A DNA stretch of 64,000 nt. It comes from Pseudovirgaria hyperparasitica. Its lineage: Eukaryota > Ascomycota > Dothideomycetes > Acrospermales > Acrospermaceae. The stretch lies in the NCBI RefSeq assembly GCF_010093815.1, contig NW_022985556.1, positions 1,296,805 to 1,360,804 of the forward strand. The letters are read 5' to 3'. The notes under the pieces were generated by a model. That model did no database searches. It was not told the origin of the DNA and saw only the letters and a list, made by a program, of their open reading frames with translations. Shown one piece after another: positions 44,637 to 58,161 of this stretch; the first letter of the stretch is position 1; the number at the start of each line of letters is the position of its first letter. Made by a program: the position numbers and the translations under genes.

Positions 44637-46414
44637 GTACTCTAGCGTTCGTAAAATCCAGACCACAGTCTTTGTTCGAACAGTAAAAGGTAGGAACTGA
44701 GCGAATCAGGTAAAAGGTATTCGTATTTGCCGTTCATAGGTGCAACGAGGTGACCTTGAGCTGACGGGAGCTGAGCTGCGATCTGACTAAGAAAGTTCGT
44801 GAGAACATCAGGAATGACGCCACGACTAAGTACTTGGATTGGTAAATACTTGGTATCGATTGGCAATAGCTACGTCTAGACGCGCTCTGGACCTCACAAT
44901 AGTGAAAAGTTGATAGCTCTGCACTGCAGCTTGCTGTCTTCCGCGCAATGGAAAACGATATACATATGAGTACATGACTCATCCAATCAAAGTGCCCCGG
45001 TACTAGCTCCGGATCAGGGAACCCTACCCGGGGTTCAGTCAGGCATCCTTATTCAAAACTCTATCTTCTCCACTACAGTACAACTTCGTCGTTCCACAGA
45101 GCGCTAGCACTTCTCTCAATAGTCTACTCATATATCAATGTTCTTGTGAAATCATTTGTCAGACACACATATCTACCTAATTTTACGGCGCCCGTTGTCA
45201 ACGAGCCATGCTTCCCGATGGGCTCAAGAAATCAAAACCATCAGTGAACGCAGCTGTTTGTCACCGCTACATGCTCAAACACAACCCAGCGATAACGCGC
45301 TCTTTGACCACACATGACCAGAGAAAGAAGAAACTAGAGCTCAACTGAGCTTCCAGACGTAGTTCGACACACGTGTTACCTCCAGTTACAAACTGCTTTG
45401 GCCGCGATCCTGCCAGATGTCAGCTGCACTCGCGGTGGCTTTATGCATGCTTTTTGTAAGCATAGTCTGATGTTCGCCTATTCTGATGCCTACTTCGACG
45501 TGTATCTTCAACTTCCATTCCTCAGCGTCGCTGTCGTTGACGTAGGCACGTGCCGACGAACATTTTCCAAATTCATTTTGGCCCAGATCCCGAGGGATTT
45601 TCAGCCTTATCAGGGTGCGACAGCTGTGTCGTTTCCAAGCTTCCAGTGATGGATTATCTTCTATGATTTGAAAGATGAACTCCTGGAGTACTGTAGTCGT
45701 CATTTAGATCAAGACGAGTCATACTACCTCAATTTTGTCCTCTCAGACTCTGGCTAATAGTCGCGGAGAACTTTTGAGTGGTATTCGAATCTGCCCAATA
45801 AGGCATGCTCAAGGTGCTATGAACATTCAGGCAAACGAAAGTGTGAGCACGCAAAAAGCGGTCTGGACGTTCAACGTGTGCCATCCACCAACTCTTTGGC
45901 CTACCAGAGGCGTCTGTAAATTTTCCCATGGAGATCTCCCATGACCATCTGTCCTGCAAACTCGAGATTGTTCGACGAAAAGGCTGAACGGCATCATCCA
46001 GAATCTATGGTACCTTCTTATCAGAACGTCGAATAGTCTGGCCAAAGGCTTCATAGCTTTGTGACGTCTTGCTCAGAATTACTCAGCTGGAGGCTGACTG
46101 CTAGCAGTACTGGTCGGTTTGATATCGCATGTACCTCTACTCAAGAGATACAAAGGTTTACAACACAAATACTTTTTAGGAAAGACTTTCTCCGCATATA
46201 CGCATCCTTGTCGAGGAAGTTAAGCTTGTTTGAGAGCTGGTCCACAATGCTTACTGCATGAAGATGCAGAATACAGCAGACTCACCAAGAACGGCCAATA
46301 CGCTGTTTGAGTTCCAGCCTCGAACATCGTGGATAAGGCGCGAGGTTCACCTGGCATGAAATTATTGGTGCGCAGATCAGGAATCTGGAGCGTTCATAGG
46401 TTCTGGCTGGAGAT
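44637..46414. other. Sparse region without a supported gene
   Basis: Base composition returns to normal at once after the transposon. Several frames of 60-105 codons exist on both strands (the longest at 45,386-45,703 minus), but none shows family features or splice continuity I can follow. It may be decayed gene DNA linked to the kinase-like gene downstream. Confidence 0.5.
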
Positions 46415-47104
46415 ATGCTCCTCGCGAACCTTGTTGGGAGATACCCCCAGAGTCTCCAAGTGACCGTCGGTTATCTCGAGAATATAAAAGTCGGTAAGAC
46501 AGCCGTCTCTTTTGCGCTGATGAAGCCTCTCGATAGTTCTTCTCGCTGCTGTGTTCCTGCTTCTTCCAGGCTCTTGAAGGACAAAATGTCTTATAATTAC
46601 TATTATCCTTGCCAGCTAGGTCAAATTGCGCAATTTCCATCCCAACATCTTCAGTGGACCCGCGATGAGTGCTCGATCTACCGCTTGACTATATCGAGAC
46701 TGAACGAGTATTTGAGGACTAAGTTTGGAGAAGGTCTCAACTTCTATATCACGGTTAGTTCATCATTCAGGTCGATATTCTTGGAAGCTCAAGGCAGTAC
46801 ATAGAGCAAAGAAGATATGTATCATTTCATCATTCCTCGACAGTACAAACTTACCCAGGTGAGTTAAAATAATTCTTGGATGGTCGTAGAGATTTTCCTG
46901 ACATGCTAAGGAGGAGAAAGACCAAGAGTTGGAGAAATATCGGCTAGTTGAAGTACAGCCGCAGTATGGTATGTGATATTTAGGGCTTTCGAGCATGCCA
47001 CATTACTGCATGAGGATATAGGGCGACAAAGTGTTCTGTGGGAGGAGGTATTCGCTGTAGTAGCCTTTACTTTCTATTACGTACTATATCTGATATTATT
47101 ATAG
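46415..47104 (+). CDS. Small multi-exon protein with hydrophobic C-terminus, unknown
   Basis: Not recognised. Three consecutive introns of 51-53 bases with GT-AG ends and matching phases (46754-46804, 46859-46910, 46969-47021) join an upstream frame to exons 46805-46858, 46911-46968 and 47022-47104. The joined product ends RLNEYLRTKFGEGL, then SKEDMYHFIIPRQYKLTQ, EEKDQELEKYRLVEVQPQYG and a very hydrophobic FAVVAFTFYYVLYLILL, which could be a membrane anchor. The 5' part is uncertain: the frame is open from 46415, but another intron ending at about 46,617 is possible. The last exon overlaps a short AT-rich patch (47,060-47,140), so the hydrophobic end could be partly a RIP artefact. It could be a separate gene or the upstream part of the kinase-like gene. 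Confidence 0.4.
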
Positions 47105-47552
47105 TGTGTTAGTAGAGGAGATATTATAGTGACTATATCGAATTTGGCTGCCGACTTCTAAACGGGCACATTGCATTGCTGCGACATCGCACCCTGAGGA
47201 TCCGGCAAGTGCAGAACAAGCCAATAGCGTCCCATACCCTTCTCAGCCTGTTGCCTAGAGGTCTGCTAGTCTGCATGGGCCGACTGCCTTATTGTACGAA
47301 AGCACGCTACTAGTCCTTCAGTGGGTGCAGAAACTTTTAACTGGGCTCGTAGGCTTACCGGAATCTTCATTTCCCACCTCAAGCACTCGTAGGGAGCCGA
47401 GATGCAGATAGCATCTCATCCTCTTCCAATCATTCATAGACCACCTACGTATGCTACCTAGACATATATAGCTAGCTGCCACGTCAGACTAGACGGGTGA
47501 GGTCATCAGCCTGTTTTGTTTGTTGCTCTTGCTAATGTGCAGACCCTCGAAT

Positions 47553-49700
47553 ATGGCTAGTTTAGAACTATCACTTTTAAACTATCTTGAATTTCCCCGG
47601 AACCTGGTTGAACAGACTTCGTATGATTATATTCTACAAGGTATCTCCACAGTCGCATCGCTTACTGATCCTGGAGCCAATGGTCAGCTTGTCGGGTACG
47701 TTGGATATTGAATGATATATTCCTCTCGAGACGCTGATCGGCCACAGATGGCACCACGATATATCGCTCAAGAACATACTTGTTGTCAGTGGACCTACGA
47801 ACTATAACTGTTATTTCAAACTTGCAGACTTTGGATTGAGCATGTTTAAGGAGAAGGGTCCCTTGGAACAAGTAAAGGGAATAGATACGCGAGGAACTCG
47901 AACGTACTGTACGTTGCAGCATTTGTACTCCATGCGAGCTGTACACTGACCCCTACGTGATAGGCGCCCCTGAAACATGTCGATTTGATGAAACAGATGA
48001 ACGGCTCATCAAATTTGTTACGCAAGCCGTTGATGTATGGTCACTTGGTTGTATATTCAGTGAAGCAGCGGTCTGGGTAATGCATAACGGTATTGCTGGA
48101 ATCAAAGACTACCAGATGCAACGTATAAAGGAGAACCAGCGATTTCCGAACCTGCTTGATTACGGCGACTGCTTTCACAATGGGATCCGGCCACTCGAGT
48201 GTGTCGTTGACATGCACAAGAAGATGATGTCAAATGGACCCAGGAGTTCCAAGGATCAATTAACAGCGCGAGTAATTGAGATTTTAGTGATACCGATGCT
48301 TACGGAGGCTCCCCATGGACGACCGCAGGCAGGATCTCTACCATTCTCTGCGACTCGAGTCATTCATGATTATGGTGGCATGTCCAGCATAACTCCGCCG
48401 AACACGTACGCCGATCATCAAACACCGATACTAAATACTGATCTCGAGGAGTCTAGACCCAACCACGGTGTAGTATCTCCAAGAGACACCAATATATATC
48501 CACAAGAATGTGATATCCAACAGATGCCCGTGGTGCCTTGCACACCATACGAGATTCCAGCTTCCGTACCGGAGGCACAAGCCCGGTGCAGTACCAACAT
48601 ACTGATACTTCGCCTATGATGTTACCTTTCGAACGATGTGGGCCCTCACAAGGTTTCACAAACTTATCTGGATGCAATGGGCCTCCAAGAGATGGTGGAG
48701 TCACCAGCAGCACGCCAGATTCTCAAAGCTCTTCTAGATCTACCCCTCAAGCTTCTCAACACTTTCTAGCACCCGAGCACATCGTGAAGGATGAGGTGGG
48801 TGAGCTAGGTGTCTCATTTTCAACTGGATCTACTCGACGCAGACAGACAACTCAACAAGAGGTGTCTCGCATGGACGTCGAGGAAGCTGAATGGGAGTTA
48901 ATGAGTACCCACACCGGTGGGTATTGGAACATCTGGACCAGACAACGCTCGAAGCGGTATGAAAAGCTGATCAAGAGTGCTAAAGAGACAAGAGGAAGGA
49001 ACCATGTAAGTCCGGACCTTTATTCCTGATTTTATCAGACTAATGTTAGAAGATATACATCATCGACAACTCGAAGAGCATGGATCAATACAAGGTGAAA
49101 GTCAAGAAAGTCATTTACGTTCTGAATACAACGCTACGACATGTTTCAAACAGAGGTAGCTTTGAGTTAATATGCACGTATCCGGAGGCTCGACAAAAGA
49201 TGGACTTGAAAGTGTCTAAGACAAAAGGGATTCTTGACAGAATTACGTTTGAGGGTAATACAGGCATGGCGAAAAAGCTCACAGCAGTGTTACATGATTT
49301 CCTCGACGATGAGACAAGCTTGTCTCCTGGAAAATTCCTCAGGTATCTTTTCGTACGGTCTGGTCGTCCAAAAAATGACAGACCGTTAACGGTGTACATC
49401 TTCACAGATGGCGAAGGTGGCCGAGCTGAAGAGATAGAAACTTTGATCTCGCAATTTAAAGAACGACTAGACGCAAAGTATGTCGAGAGGGGTGATATAG
49501 GGATCCAGATCGTTTTCTATGGCAGAAATGCGACTGCAAAGAAAGTATTGAAGCGGGCTGACTCACCGCCCATTGCTAAGAACACTACAAAGGTAGCTCT
49601 GTACGACTTATCCTACATGATCGAAATGATGAAGAATTCTAACACTCAGACAGCGACGTTGTCGACATGGAAGCCGGAGGAGCCAGTGGAAACTTTTTGA
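47553..49700 (+). CDS. Protein kinase-like C-lobe plus vWA-like domain protein, 5' end uncertain
   Basis: Exons read as 47553-47695, 47748-47908, 47964-48467, 48524-49005 and 49053-49700, about 645 residues. The kinase C-lobe is clear: HHDISLKNIL (catalytic loop), LADFGLS (metal loop), APE at 47,966 and DVWSLGCIF. A Ser/Thr-rich linker follows, then a vWA-like domain starting IYIIDNSKSM with the DxSxS-type metal site and continuing to VYIFTDGEGG and IGIQIVFYG. This kinase-linker-vWA order is familiar from large fungal proteins of unknown role in Pleosporales. No glycine loop or ATP Lys could be found upstream, so the gene is either truncated or its first exons were missed. The fourth intron (48468-48523) has a weak GTGTAG donor; without it the frame breaks, and the gene would be a pseudogene. 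Confidence 0.6.
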
Positions 49701-51191
49701 AGATAATACATGGATCCATCAACAAGGATTACGATGATGCAGACACTATTATCGAGCACAGTAGTCTTGAATTAAACTAGCAGGCTGCTTCGGGTTATTG
49801 GGATTATAGTATAGCATCGGAGGCATAGCGTTTGATTTGATTACACAGTGTAACTGCTGGAGCGGGCCAAGTCCTTTAGAGATTCGCGTTTCCGAATAAG
49901 CCATTGGCACATATTTCGTCAGTCACTGATATGGTTTGGGTTGCCTCATCTCATGCCCTACGACACATACCTAGCGTGCTGACATTGTGGACTGTGTACA
50001 AATAATTACGAGGTTTCTTCCATCATGGTACACTGTTACGTGTGACATTCACAGTGTAATACGATACCTACATGTTAAACTCAATACGAGACAAAGCTGG
50101 AACACTCGATAAATCCAATCTACAGAACTTTGCCTAAATAATAGGTCCAAGACGATCGTCTCATGTGCACATACCTATCTCGCTAGCGCCGCTTCTGGGC
50201 AATACAACGTCAGTAACTACATCTCTAGCATGTCGAGGCTTCTATTTTTAAGATGCGGTACTAGTACAGCTAGCTAACATAAGACCGTACTGGGAGATGG
50301 TGTTCCATGAAGAATCATCGGTGATTTTACTGCCTAGACGATCGATTATGAATACTATGAACATGCGAGCGTATGCAAATTAATTCCGTGCAATTTCAAT
50401 TCAAGACTCAATGTTAATAGAGAAGAAGAGTAAGCTCAATCCTCAGCTTATGGAAGGTTATCAGGACTATATAATCTTAACTTTAATTAGCTAGATTACC
50501 TGTATAGAATCAGGTGTAGAGACATAAGTAGATTAAATAAAAGTTACATGTATATACTAACATATATTAGAAACCAAGGCTCTAGATATAGTTGGTTTCT
50601 ACTAGGGTTAGTTCTAGTATTATCTTACTAAGAAGTATAGCTAAACTCAGAGTTACCTGGTATAATCAAGCTTCCTAGAAAAATACCTCTTTGGACGACT
50701 GTTTCTGCACATGCCTCCTGAGTCTGATTATAATGGACGCTCGTTTCGTGATGTGTGACTCGTTCATATAACCACGTGATGATGATTTGTGGCGTGAGTT
50801 TCGTAAATGTGATGTATGTGTGCCGATATAAAGGACAATAGATGCGATCGTGGATGAATCTAGGGCGAGGGTGAGGAACAGGAGGGTGGTATAATGAAAC
50901 GTGGGGTCCTGTAATTATCACTGAATATGTTCCGAGGAGGTATGAGGTGAAAGAATCTCGATCCCCGTGTGGTGTGATTGGAACATCAACATTCAACATG
51001 TTGCCTATGAGGGTGCTCCAATTTATTGTAACGATGGTTGGGGAAAGAACTTGTTAAAGAACTCAAGCATATCTAACACTTCTAAGACTGGATGAAGACT
51101 CAGCATGAAGCTCCTCGGCCGATTGAAAGATCTTTGACCGACGTTCGTCTGTTTAGATCTGCAGGCGTTATCGCCAGCTTTATCAACCTTT
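49701..51191. other. Intergenic region, 1.5 kb, with an AT-rich scar
   Basis: No supported gene. About 50,455-50,650 is AT-rich and poor in CpA/TpG like the transposon block, suggesting a small RIP-mutated relic; its family cannot be told. Confidence 0.5.
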
Positions 51192-54100
51192 TCAGGTAAA
51201 CATTTCCGTCTTTATGATATCCTCCGCCTTCCCCGACTGTAGAACCCTGCCCTTCTCCAATACAATACAATAATCTGCATGCTGTACCGCCTCTAGTCTA
51301 TGGGCAATGGTGATCACAGTGCTTTGTTTCATCTCCTCTCTCAATACCCTCTGTATTTCATTTGCAGTGTCTAGATCGATTGATGCTGTAGCCTATGACG
51401 CTATCAGTCCTGAAAACGTTGACACTGCGTAATACATACCTCATCGAGAATGATAATTGAGCTCTGCCGCAACATTGCCCTTGCAAGTCCGACAAGCTGT
51501 CGCTGTCCCTGACTCAAATTTTTGCCGCCTGCTTCGATTGAGGTGTTGAGAGTCCAACCATGACGCTCGGCGATCTTTTTTAACACTTCTTCGCAAGCTT
51601 CGTCGGTGTATTCGGATAAGGGGTCGAGATTGTCGCGTAAGGTTCCTGGAAAAAGAACTGGATCTTGGGCGAGGAATGTCTGCAAGCTTTAGCTGAACTG
51701 CCTCAAAAATAGATGCACAATGGCTTACAACACGTGACCTTAGCGTTTGATGGTTTGCCTCAGCGATGTTAATGCCGTCGATGAGTATACGCCCGGCCTC
51801 GGGAGTGATAGTGGCTAGCAGAGCTAGGGCAAAAGTGCTTTTACCGGATCCTATCAGATGTAAGTAGTGTCCATGTCCAAGTATAAGAAATACAGCTTAC
51901 CTGTGCGGCCAACAATTGCTGTGTTCGACCCAGCAGGAATACGCACCGACACCTCTTGTAAAGCTGGATCTAGGTTCGGCGCATATCGAATTGTTGCCTT
52001 TTCCCAGACGATGTCACCAGCATACGATGGCCACCAGGCTGGCGGATCGATCGACCCCTTGGGTTCTTGCTCAAGATGGAGCATTTCGACCACTCGTTCA
52101 ACCGATACAAAGTCCATCTGAATCGCTCCGTAAATACGACAAAGCAAGTGAGTAGATTGGACGACTGTAGGTATTATTAGAGCTGACTCTCTATGCAATT
52201 GTTGATTGCCACATACATTTAGCTGCGGCGATCAACACAAACGCAGTGAGGCCCGGAGAGACTCCTGAGTAAAGAGCTAGCAATGTAAGGATAAAAGTCG
52301 AGAGAGCTGACAGGCTATCAAAGCGATAGGCAAGCCATGCTTGTAGACTCCAATAGAAGTGGTCCATCTTCTGGAATTTATCGGTGACAACGATGACTCG
52401 TTCAATGAATTGATGCTGTGCGCAGAATGCTGACCCGAGTTAGCAAACAGCGTACTTGATAGGACAGCATTTGCAATACCCCTGATTGTTGTTAGACCTT
52501 CAGCCAGAGCTCCGAAGTTGGAGAGCAACGGCGTAAGGGAGACCATCTGTAGGAATTAGAGCCGATAACCTCCTTTTAGATGTTCGTAGCTCACCTCGAG
52601 CCTTCGTAGACTCTGTGAAGTAGGTAAGAATCTCAGGAATGTTACAACAAACGCAGAGCTCAGGATGACTGCAAATATGAGGAACAGAGGCGTAGCAGTG
52701 GCAACTACGGCGATGGAGGACATCCAAGTAACTCCAGTAAAGACAGCCATGATCAAAATTATGCTAATCTGGCCATCAACGGTATTCATGTCGGATGTAA
52801 GCCTATTCATGAGGCGTCCGACAGGGGTAACATCATAAAAACGGAAAGTCGCGTGACTAACGCTAGCCATCACCTCTTTGAACATGCTTTTTCCGGCCAC
52901 ATATACTACTACCATCGTGAATCCGCGTGCCATCGTGGACAACAAAGCACTAACAATTGCGAGTAGAAGGAAAACCTTGAGCCAGGGATCAACATCTACC
53001 TGAGGAGACGGGAGCTGGTTGAAAAGACCTTTGCGCGCAGTCGAGGATGCTTTGTATGCTTCGCCCCATTCCTTAATAAACCAGGTTTGTAGTAGATCTG
53101 CGATGCGATATATGATCATGATAAGTATTAGCAGCGCCCACCATCTGTACTTGCCAGCTTTGATGTATTCCCAGTACACCTTCGCCTGGACCTCGCCATG
53201 TGCACGATGTTCGTCTTCGATAAACTTTTCAGGAATTGCAGTCTCTTCCTCCCGCTGACAAGCTTGATCATCAGCCTCTAGGTCCTCTGTTATTGGCCCA
53301 CCGCGGATACTTGATTGTAGTCCTGTTGTGACAGGGTCAAGCACTCGGGTCTTGCCATCAATGATTTCAACCCACTGTTTGGCTAGTCCTCGACAAAGTT
53401 GTGTACGATGTGTGACTAGAACTGTGGTACGACCTTCCAGTAGCCGCCCAGAAATACACTTTTGTACTATATGTTCAGCCGTCTGATGGTCTAAAGCTGA
53501 TAGAGGATCATCAAGCAAGATAATCTCAGCAGGACTGTAAACAGCCCTTGCAAGTGCCACACGCGCTTTTTGTCCGCCTGACAAACCAATACCATTCTCA
53601 CCTATGTTGGACAAATCTCCGTGCTTGAAGGTGTTCAAATCTGATATGAGGGCGCAAGCATTCAGTACTTCCTTGTACCGTTCTTCATTATAGGGATATG
53701 TGAAGAGGATGTTATCCCGGATACTCATACTTTGAAGCCAAGGTGTCTGGGCACAATATCCTATGTTCTTGTTTGGGCGTATCAGTTCTCCTTCTGATTG
53801 ATCTAGCTCCCCCAAAATGGCTTGGAGTAAAGCAGTCTTGCCACTGGCAACTTCGCCGTATATGACAGTCAAACCACGAGGGAACTTCAGTGAGACGTCA
53901 CGAATGACCGACTTCTTACTACCCGGCCAGGAAAAGGTGGCGGACACCAACTCTACGTCCATAGCATTGTCGTCATGAGCATCTCGCTCTGTTCTTTCTG
54001 CTTCAAGCATATACGCCTCCAAACGATTAACAGCGACAGTTGCATTGAGCAAGACGGTAATGAGGCCGGGTAGCGCCTGCAGATTCGAGATTACTATCTG

Positions 54101-56177
54101 GAATAGGTCAATAGCCGGAAATGCGATGTCTACAGGCAGTGGCATCTGAGCAAGAGATGTATATGCCCAAAATGCGACAACGGGGAATAGAGCACCGGAA
54201 GCCTCAGTCAGGAATCCGATGAGAAGGTTCCACAGCCCAGATATGACTCGAAGGTTGAGTTCATGTTGCCTTGCAACAAGAATTTCCTTCAGCCAGGAGT
54301 CCTGCCAGCCATACCATCGTAAATGACGAATAGCCTCGACGAACTGCGTGACTTTCTGTAACTTTATGTCTGTAGCCGTACGACGTTTGTTCTCCCAGTA
54401 TATGAGTATCTTGGCAACCAGGACATTGAGTAGCTGTGCCACGATGACGACAGCTGTCCCTACGATACAAGGCCACCCTATTATATTCCACAGAAGAACT
54501 ATCGAGAGAATAAGACTCAAAGGTTGAGTAACTAGTGCCGGGAACTCCCAAAATCTGTGGTATTGTTAGATTACGATATTATTCCCTCGACGACACCCAT
54601 TGGCAAACCTTTGAGCGATTTCATAAGCGTCGTTACTAGAAACTGTTAGTCACTACAGACAAAAAACATGAAGCACAAAGCGGACACATACCGCATCAAG
54701 TTCAGGATCTTTCCCATGGAAGCTGGCGGTATCACAGGGGAGGCTTTTTGGGGTTTCTTTTTGGCAAGGATATGTCTCACCATGGCGATGACTTTCGAGA
54801 ATCCTGATTTGGGCGAGTTTGCGGACTGATTCTCCTCATTATTGCTGGCCACAGGTGATTCGATTCTGGCATTCGTGTCTTCTACGATCGAGGGCTCATG
54901 GGCATGAATGACTTTACGCTTCAGTGTTTTGTCAAACAGCATGGTGATAAGCTCGCCCCTTGAGCGCTCATATGCGCGTCTTGAGTACCATAGATTGAAC
55001 ACGCCCGACTGTGCAGCAGCTAAGCGTACGACTAGTGAGAGGATTGCCCAAGTCATCGCACTCGATGTATCTGGGCCGTCATCCTTTCCCATGGCCCTCA
55101 AAAGTTGCTGCAGCAGTAGCGGAGCCATAAGATCTATCCACAATTAATGGAGAATAAACAAGGCGGACTATTCGACCTACTTGCACCAAGCTCTAATAGA
55201 GCTAAGGTAGTGATGATCAAAAGATCCAACCCGTTAGCCCGGAGCAACCTTCCGATGACTGAGCCTTTCAACTCGCAGAAGTTGTCGAAGAGCCTCCGAT
55301 GTTTGAATTCGTAAGGGAGATCCCAGACATCATCATCGTTAAGCTGACGTTTGTAGCCAATCGATATCAAAGGCGACATCCATGCAACAGTCATGTACTC
55401 CCATAACGTCAGCTTGTCTTCTGGACTCCGTAGGCTCGGATTAGGTGTTGCATACACAGGTGCAATTTCTCCTGCCGGTGCTCGAGGATCACGAAGTGGC
55501 ATCCACAATATGATAATGATACCAACGACGGATAGTACTAAGCTAACAACGTCAGGTAGATTCTGGAAACGTTCCTGCTTTGGAACATAGATCAAAGCTA
55601 GTGTTTTGACAAGGCATATTACGATCAAAATACTCAGTATCGCGAAGGTGGTGGTCTGTGGGCGATATACGATGAGAATCACACAGCAAGCAGCCTAGTC
55701 ATCAGTCATTATCGTAGACGGTACTGAAGGACTTGTATTCATACCCATGCGACTATGGGATACGCGTCAGAGACCGTGACACTTGGAAGGATAGCTTCCA
55801 ACACCTGTGCCAGTAACCCTGCGAGGCAAAGTACCAGCAAAGCGATGAAGGGGTACGATCCAGGCTTCTCAAGGGAGTGCTTTGATAATTCAGCCTTTGG
55901 CACGGTTTCTTGGACGAATTGTCTCATCCATTGTGGTCGGAGTGGTTGAAGGAAACGCGCAAGGCAGACAAGAAGCACACTACCTGTGAAGCCTGCCAGT
56001 ATCAATGCCAAGATGCTCCGGGCATCGTGTGGTTTCTTTACTGTATACTGCGACCCATAATACTTGCCAGATTTTAGAAGGTAACATTACATTCGAATCA
56101 TGTATAGAACGCACCAGGTCGGTAAGATACTCAGGCGCACCAATCAATTGGATTGCGACCTGCTGAACGTATCCCAT
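51192..56177 (-). CDS. ABCC (MRP-type) full ABC transporter
   Basis: Twelve exons on the minus strand: 56115-56177, 55745-56062, 55181-55694, 54692-55133, 54609-54635, 52595-54554, 52480-52546, 52217-52429, 51901-52164, 51729-51850, 51440-51679 and 51192-51392. They sum to 4,431 bases in frame, 1,476 residues, a normal MRP size. The order is N-terminal membrane segments, TMD1 (RFWEFPALVTQPL onward), NBD1 with Walker A GEVASGKT (about 687), LSGGQKARVALARA and ILLDDPLSALD, then TMD2 and NBD2 with GRTGSGKST (about 1287), LSQGQRQLVGLARA and IIILDEATASID. NBD1 has Asp and NBD2 Glu after Walker B, the usual ABCC asymmetry. Such pumps export conjugates, drugs or secondary metabolites at plasma or vacuolar membranes. 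No biosynthetic cluster is visible beside it. The short first exon is the least certain part. Confidence 0.88.
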
Positions 56178-58161
56178 TTACGCTCAATATCAATTACGAA
56201 CGGGTTTTGTGTAACGTCGGTCCGCTTTGAGATGTCGCGTATCGTACAAAGTTGGAGGGAAACAGCGATTCGTCGGATTGACTGTAACTTAAAAAGCAGT
56301 ATCAACGGCGAAGCGACGTCTCTGAATTGTCAATGCCAGATTCTCTAACGCGTTGAGGGACAATCGAGTTTCTTGACCTGACGCGATCAGACAATCGTTG
56401 GACGGTCACAACGGTGGCGGTGACATTCGAATGTGGGGCTGGCGCCTGGTATTCGTTCCTGCCTGAGGCAACAGTATAGAACTAGATGCCTGAGCCCGCT
56501 GAGTCATCTAACAGCTTCCGAAAAACTTCTCAACAACGAATTCTTAGTGACCGGCAACACGGTTTTGAAATATACCAGGTATTCGGTTACAACTCGACAC
56601 ACTCACAGTAACGGTCGAACCAAAGACATGGGGCCAAGTTCACGGTGATCTTTGCCTTCTTAATATGAGGACCGAGACTAGAAGTATCTACCAAACAACC
56701 GACCGACCATAGGTACTGTAACCCACGAGGGAGATCTGCAAACCGTCCTTGCTTGTCTCAACTCTGAAGACCCTTGGACCCTTTGATTGTGTTGAGCCCA
56801 GTCGCGCGTTTGACATGCTCTCAATTAGATAACTACCAACCAACGAGCAGGACACTATAACGGTTCCTTCTATAGACGGTATTTTTAAAGGGCAACACCA
56901 ACAACATTTCTGAAGAAATGGCTCTACGTCTACCTCAGGACATTATAGCCAAGTTAACGTGGAGTTTGCATACTCCCATGTCCGAACTCTTCAACATCAT
57001 TACAAACACATTGATCGCTTGGCGCTTGGCGGGGTGTGGAGTGAGCCCTGAGCACAAGCGGGCCGAGGCTGACGCCGTAATCCGGATCATATGCCTCTTT
57101 CGAAGTATCACTCCGGACGCAGAAACGTCTTTGTGTATATCAGGAGTTCAATCCTATCAACAGGTTCGATTGCTTCCATGGATCCTGAGCTCGTCCACTA
57201 TTCCCAGACTTTTTACCAAATCTCACAGGCGAGAGTCGGAGTCCTGACTGCCATGTGATCTCGCGAGTCAAATCCAGAAAGCAAACACAGGTGAACAGTC
57301 GTACTGGCGCAGCAATAACAGATACCTACGCTGGACTGGATAATCCCCGCAATCTTGGCAGAGCTGCAGTAAAGACTAATTTAGCACCTGAACCATCGTG
57401 GATTTTCTACTAAAACATGCAGCTCAACACAATCCCATACCGAACAGCGCTACTGTAATGCCTCGCAATCAACTTATTATAGTCACGCAAAACGCCACTG
57501 TTCAGATGTCAGCGGCTTTTACACGGAGCGACTGTCAAGTGATCACCACGAGGGTGTTTGCCATTGCATCTAAGCAAGAATTCCCGCGAATCTCCTCCCG
57601 TTTACGGCGAGCTAGCTCCCTAGGAATCGCTTCACTTGTAATCATAGATGATGGGATACCCCTGCAGCCGCCTCTGCTGATCTTGCGGGGAGAACAAACG
57701 ATGTGGCTTCACACCTCATAGACGCCGTTGAAGTTGCCACCGACACCTAGAGAATATTGTCGTCCAATGGTGCTACGAACACATCCATCAGATTCAGTTC
57801 CTTGGAAGGGTAGTGGTAATACCGAGGCAGGGATTCCCCACAATGTAAGGTTATTGGCTGCCAAATGCAGTCCAAAAGCTGCGACAACAACAGGTCCGCG
57901 ACTGGCGGCGACATACGCCATTATCCATCAACTTCGCGAGACGTATACCAACTCCCCATTTGGGTCAAGACGGTCGAGTCAGTTCCCTTGATCGACTATG
58001 AAATATATCTGGAATTTCACGTGGGAGTCCTGACTTTCAGATATAAAAGGGGGCCTGACCCTCTCCATTTCCACAGCATCAAGCACATTCAGACAGACTT
58101 CCAAGCATCACCACTCTCAATACCACTCGCAACTACCAACGGCTCGTCTTCATCAGTCAAA
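56178..58161. other. Intergenic region, 2 kb
   Basis: Frames of 60-110 codons at 56,918-57,247, 57,398-57,721 and 57,709-57,921 (minus) show no family features. Promoter elements of the transporter (left) and of the secreted-protein gene (right) must lie here. Confidence 0.5.
58041..58050 (+). promoter_or_regulatory. TATA box of the HsbA-like gene
   Basis: ATATAAAAGG lies about 115 bases before the start codon, followed by a CA-rich leader, a strong fungal promoter layout. Confidence 0.65.

Noticed and set aside
56918-57921. Frames of about 70-110 codons between the transporter and the HsbA-like gene
   Set aside because: They overlap on both strands, lack family features and show no splice pattern that joins them.
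57865-58161. Upstream extension of the HsbA-like gene by 99 codons
   Set aside because: It contains the TATA box and leader, and using it would bury the signal peptide inside the protein.
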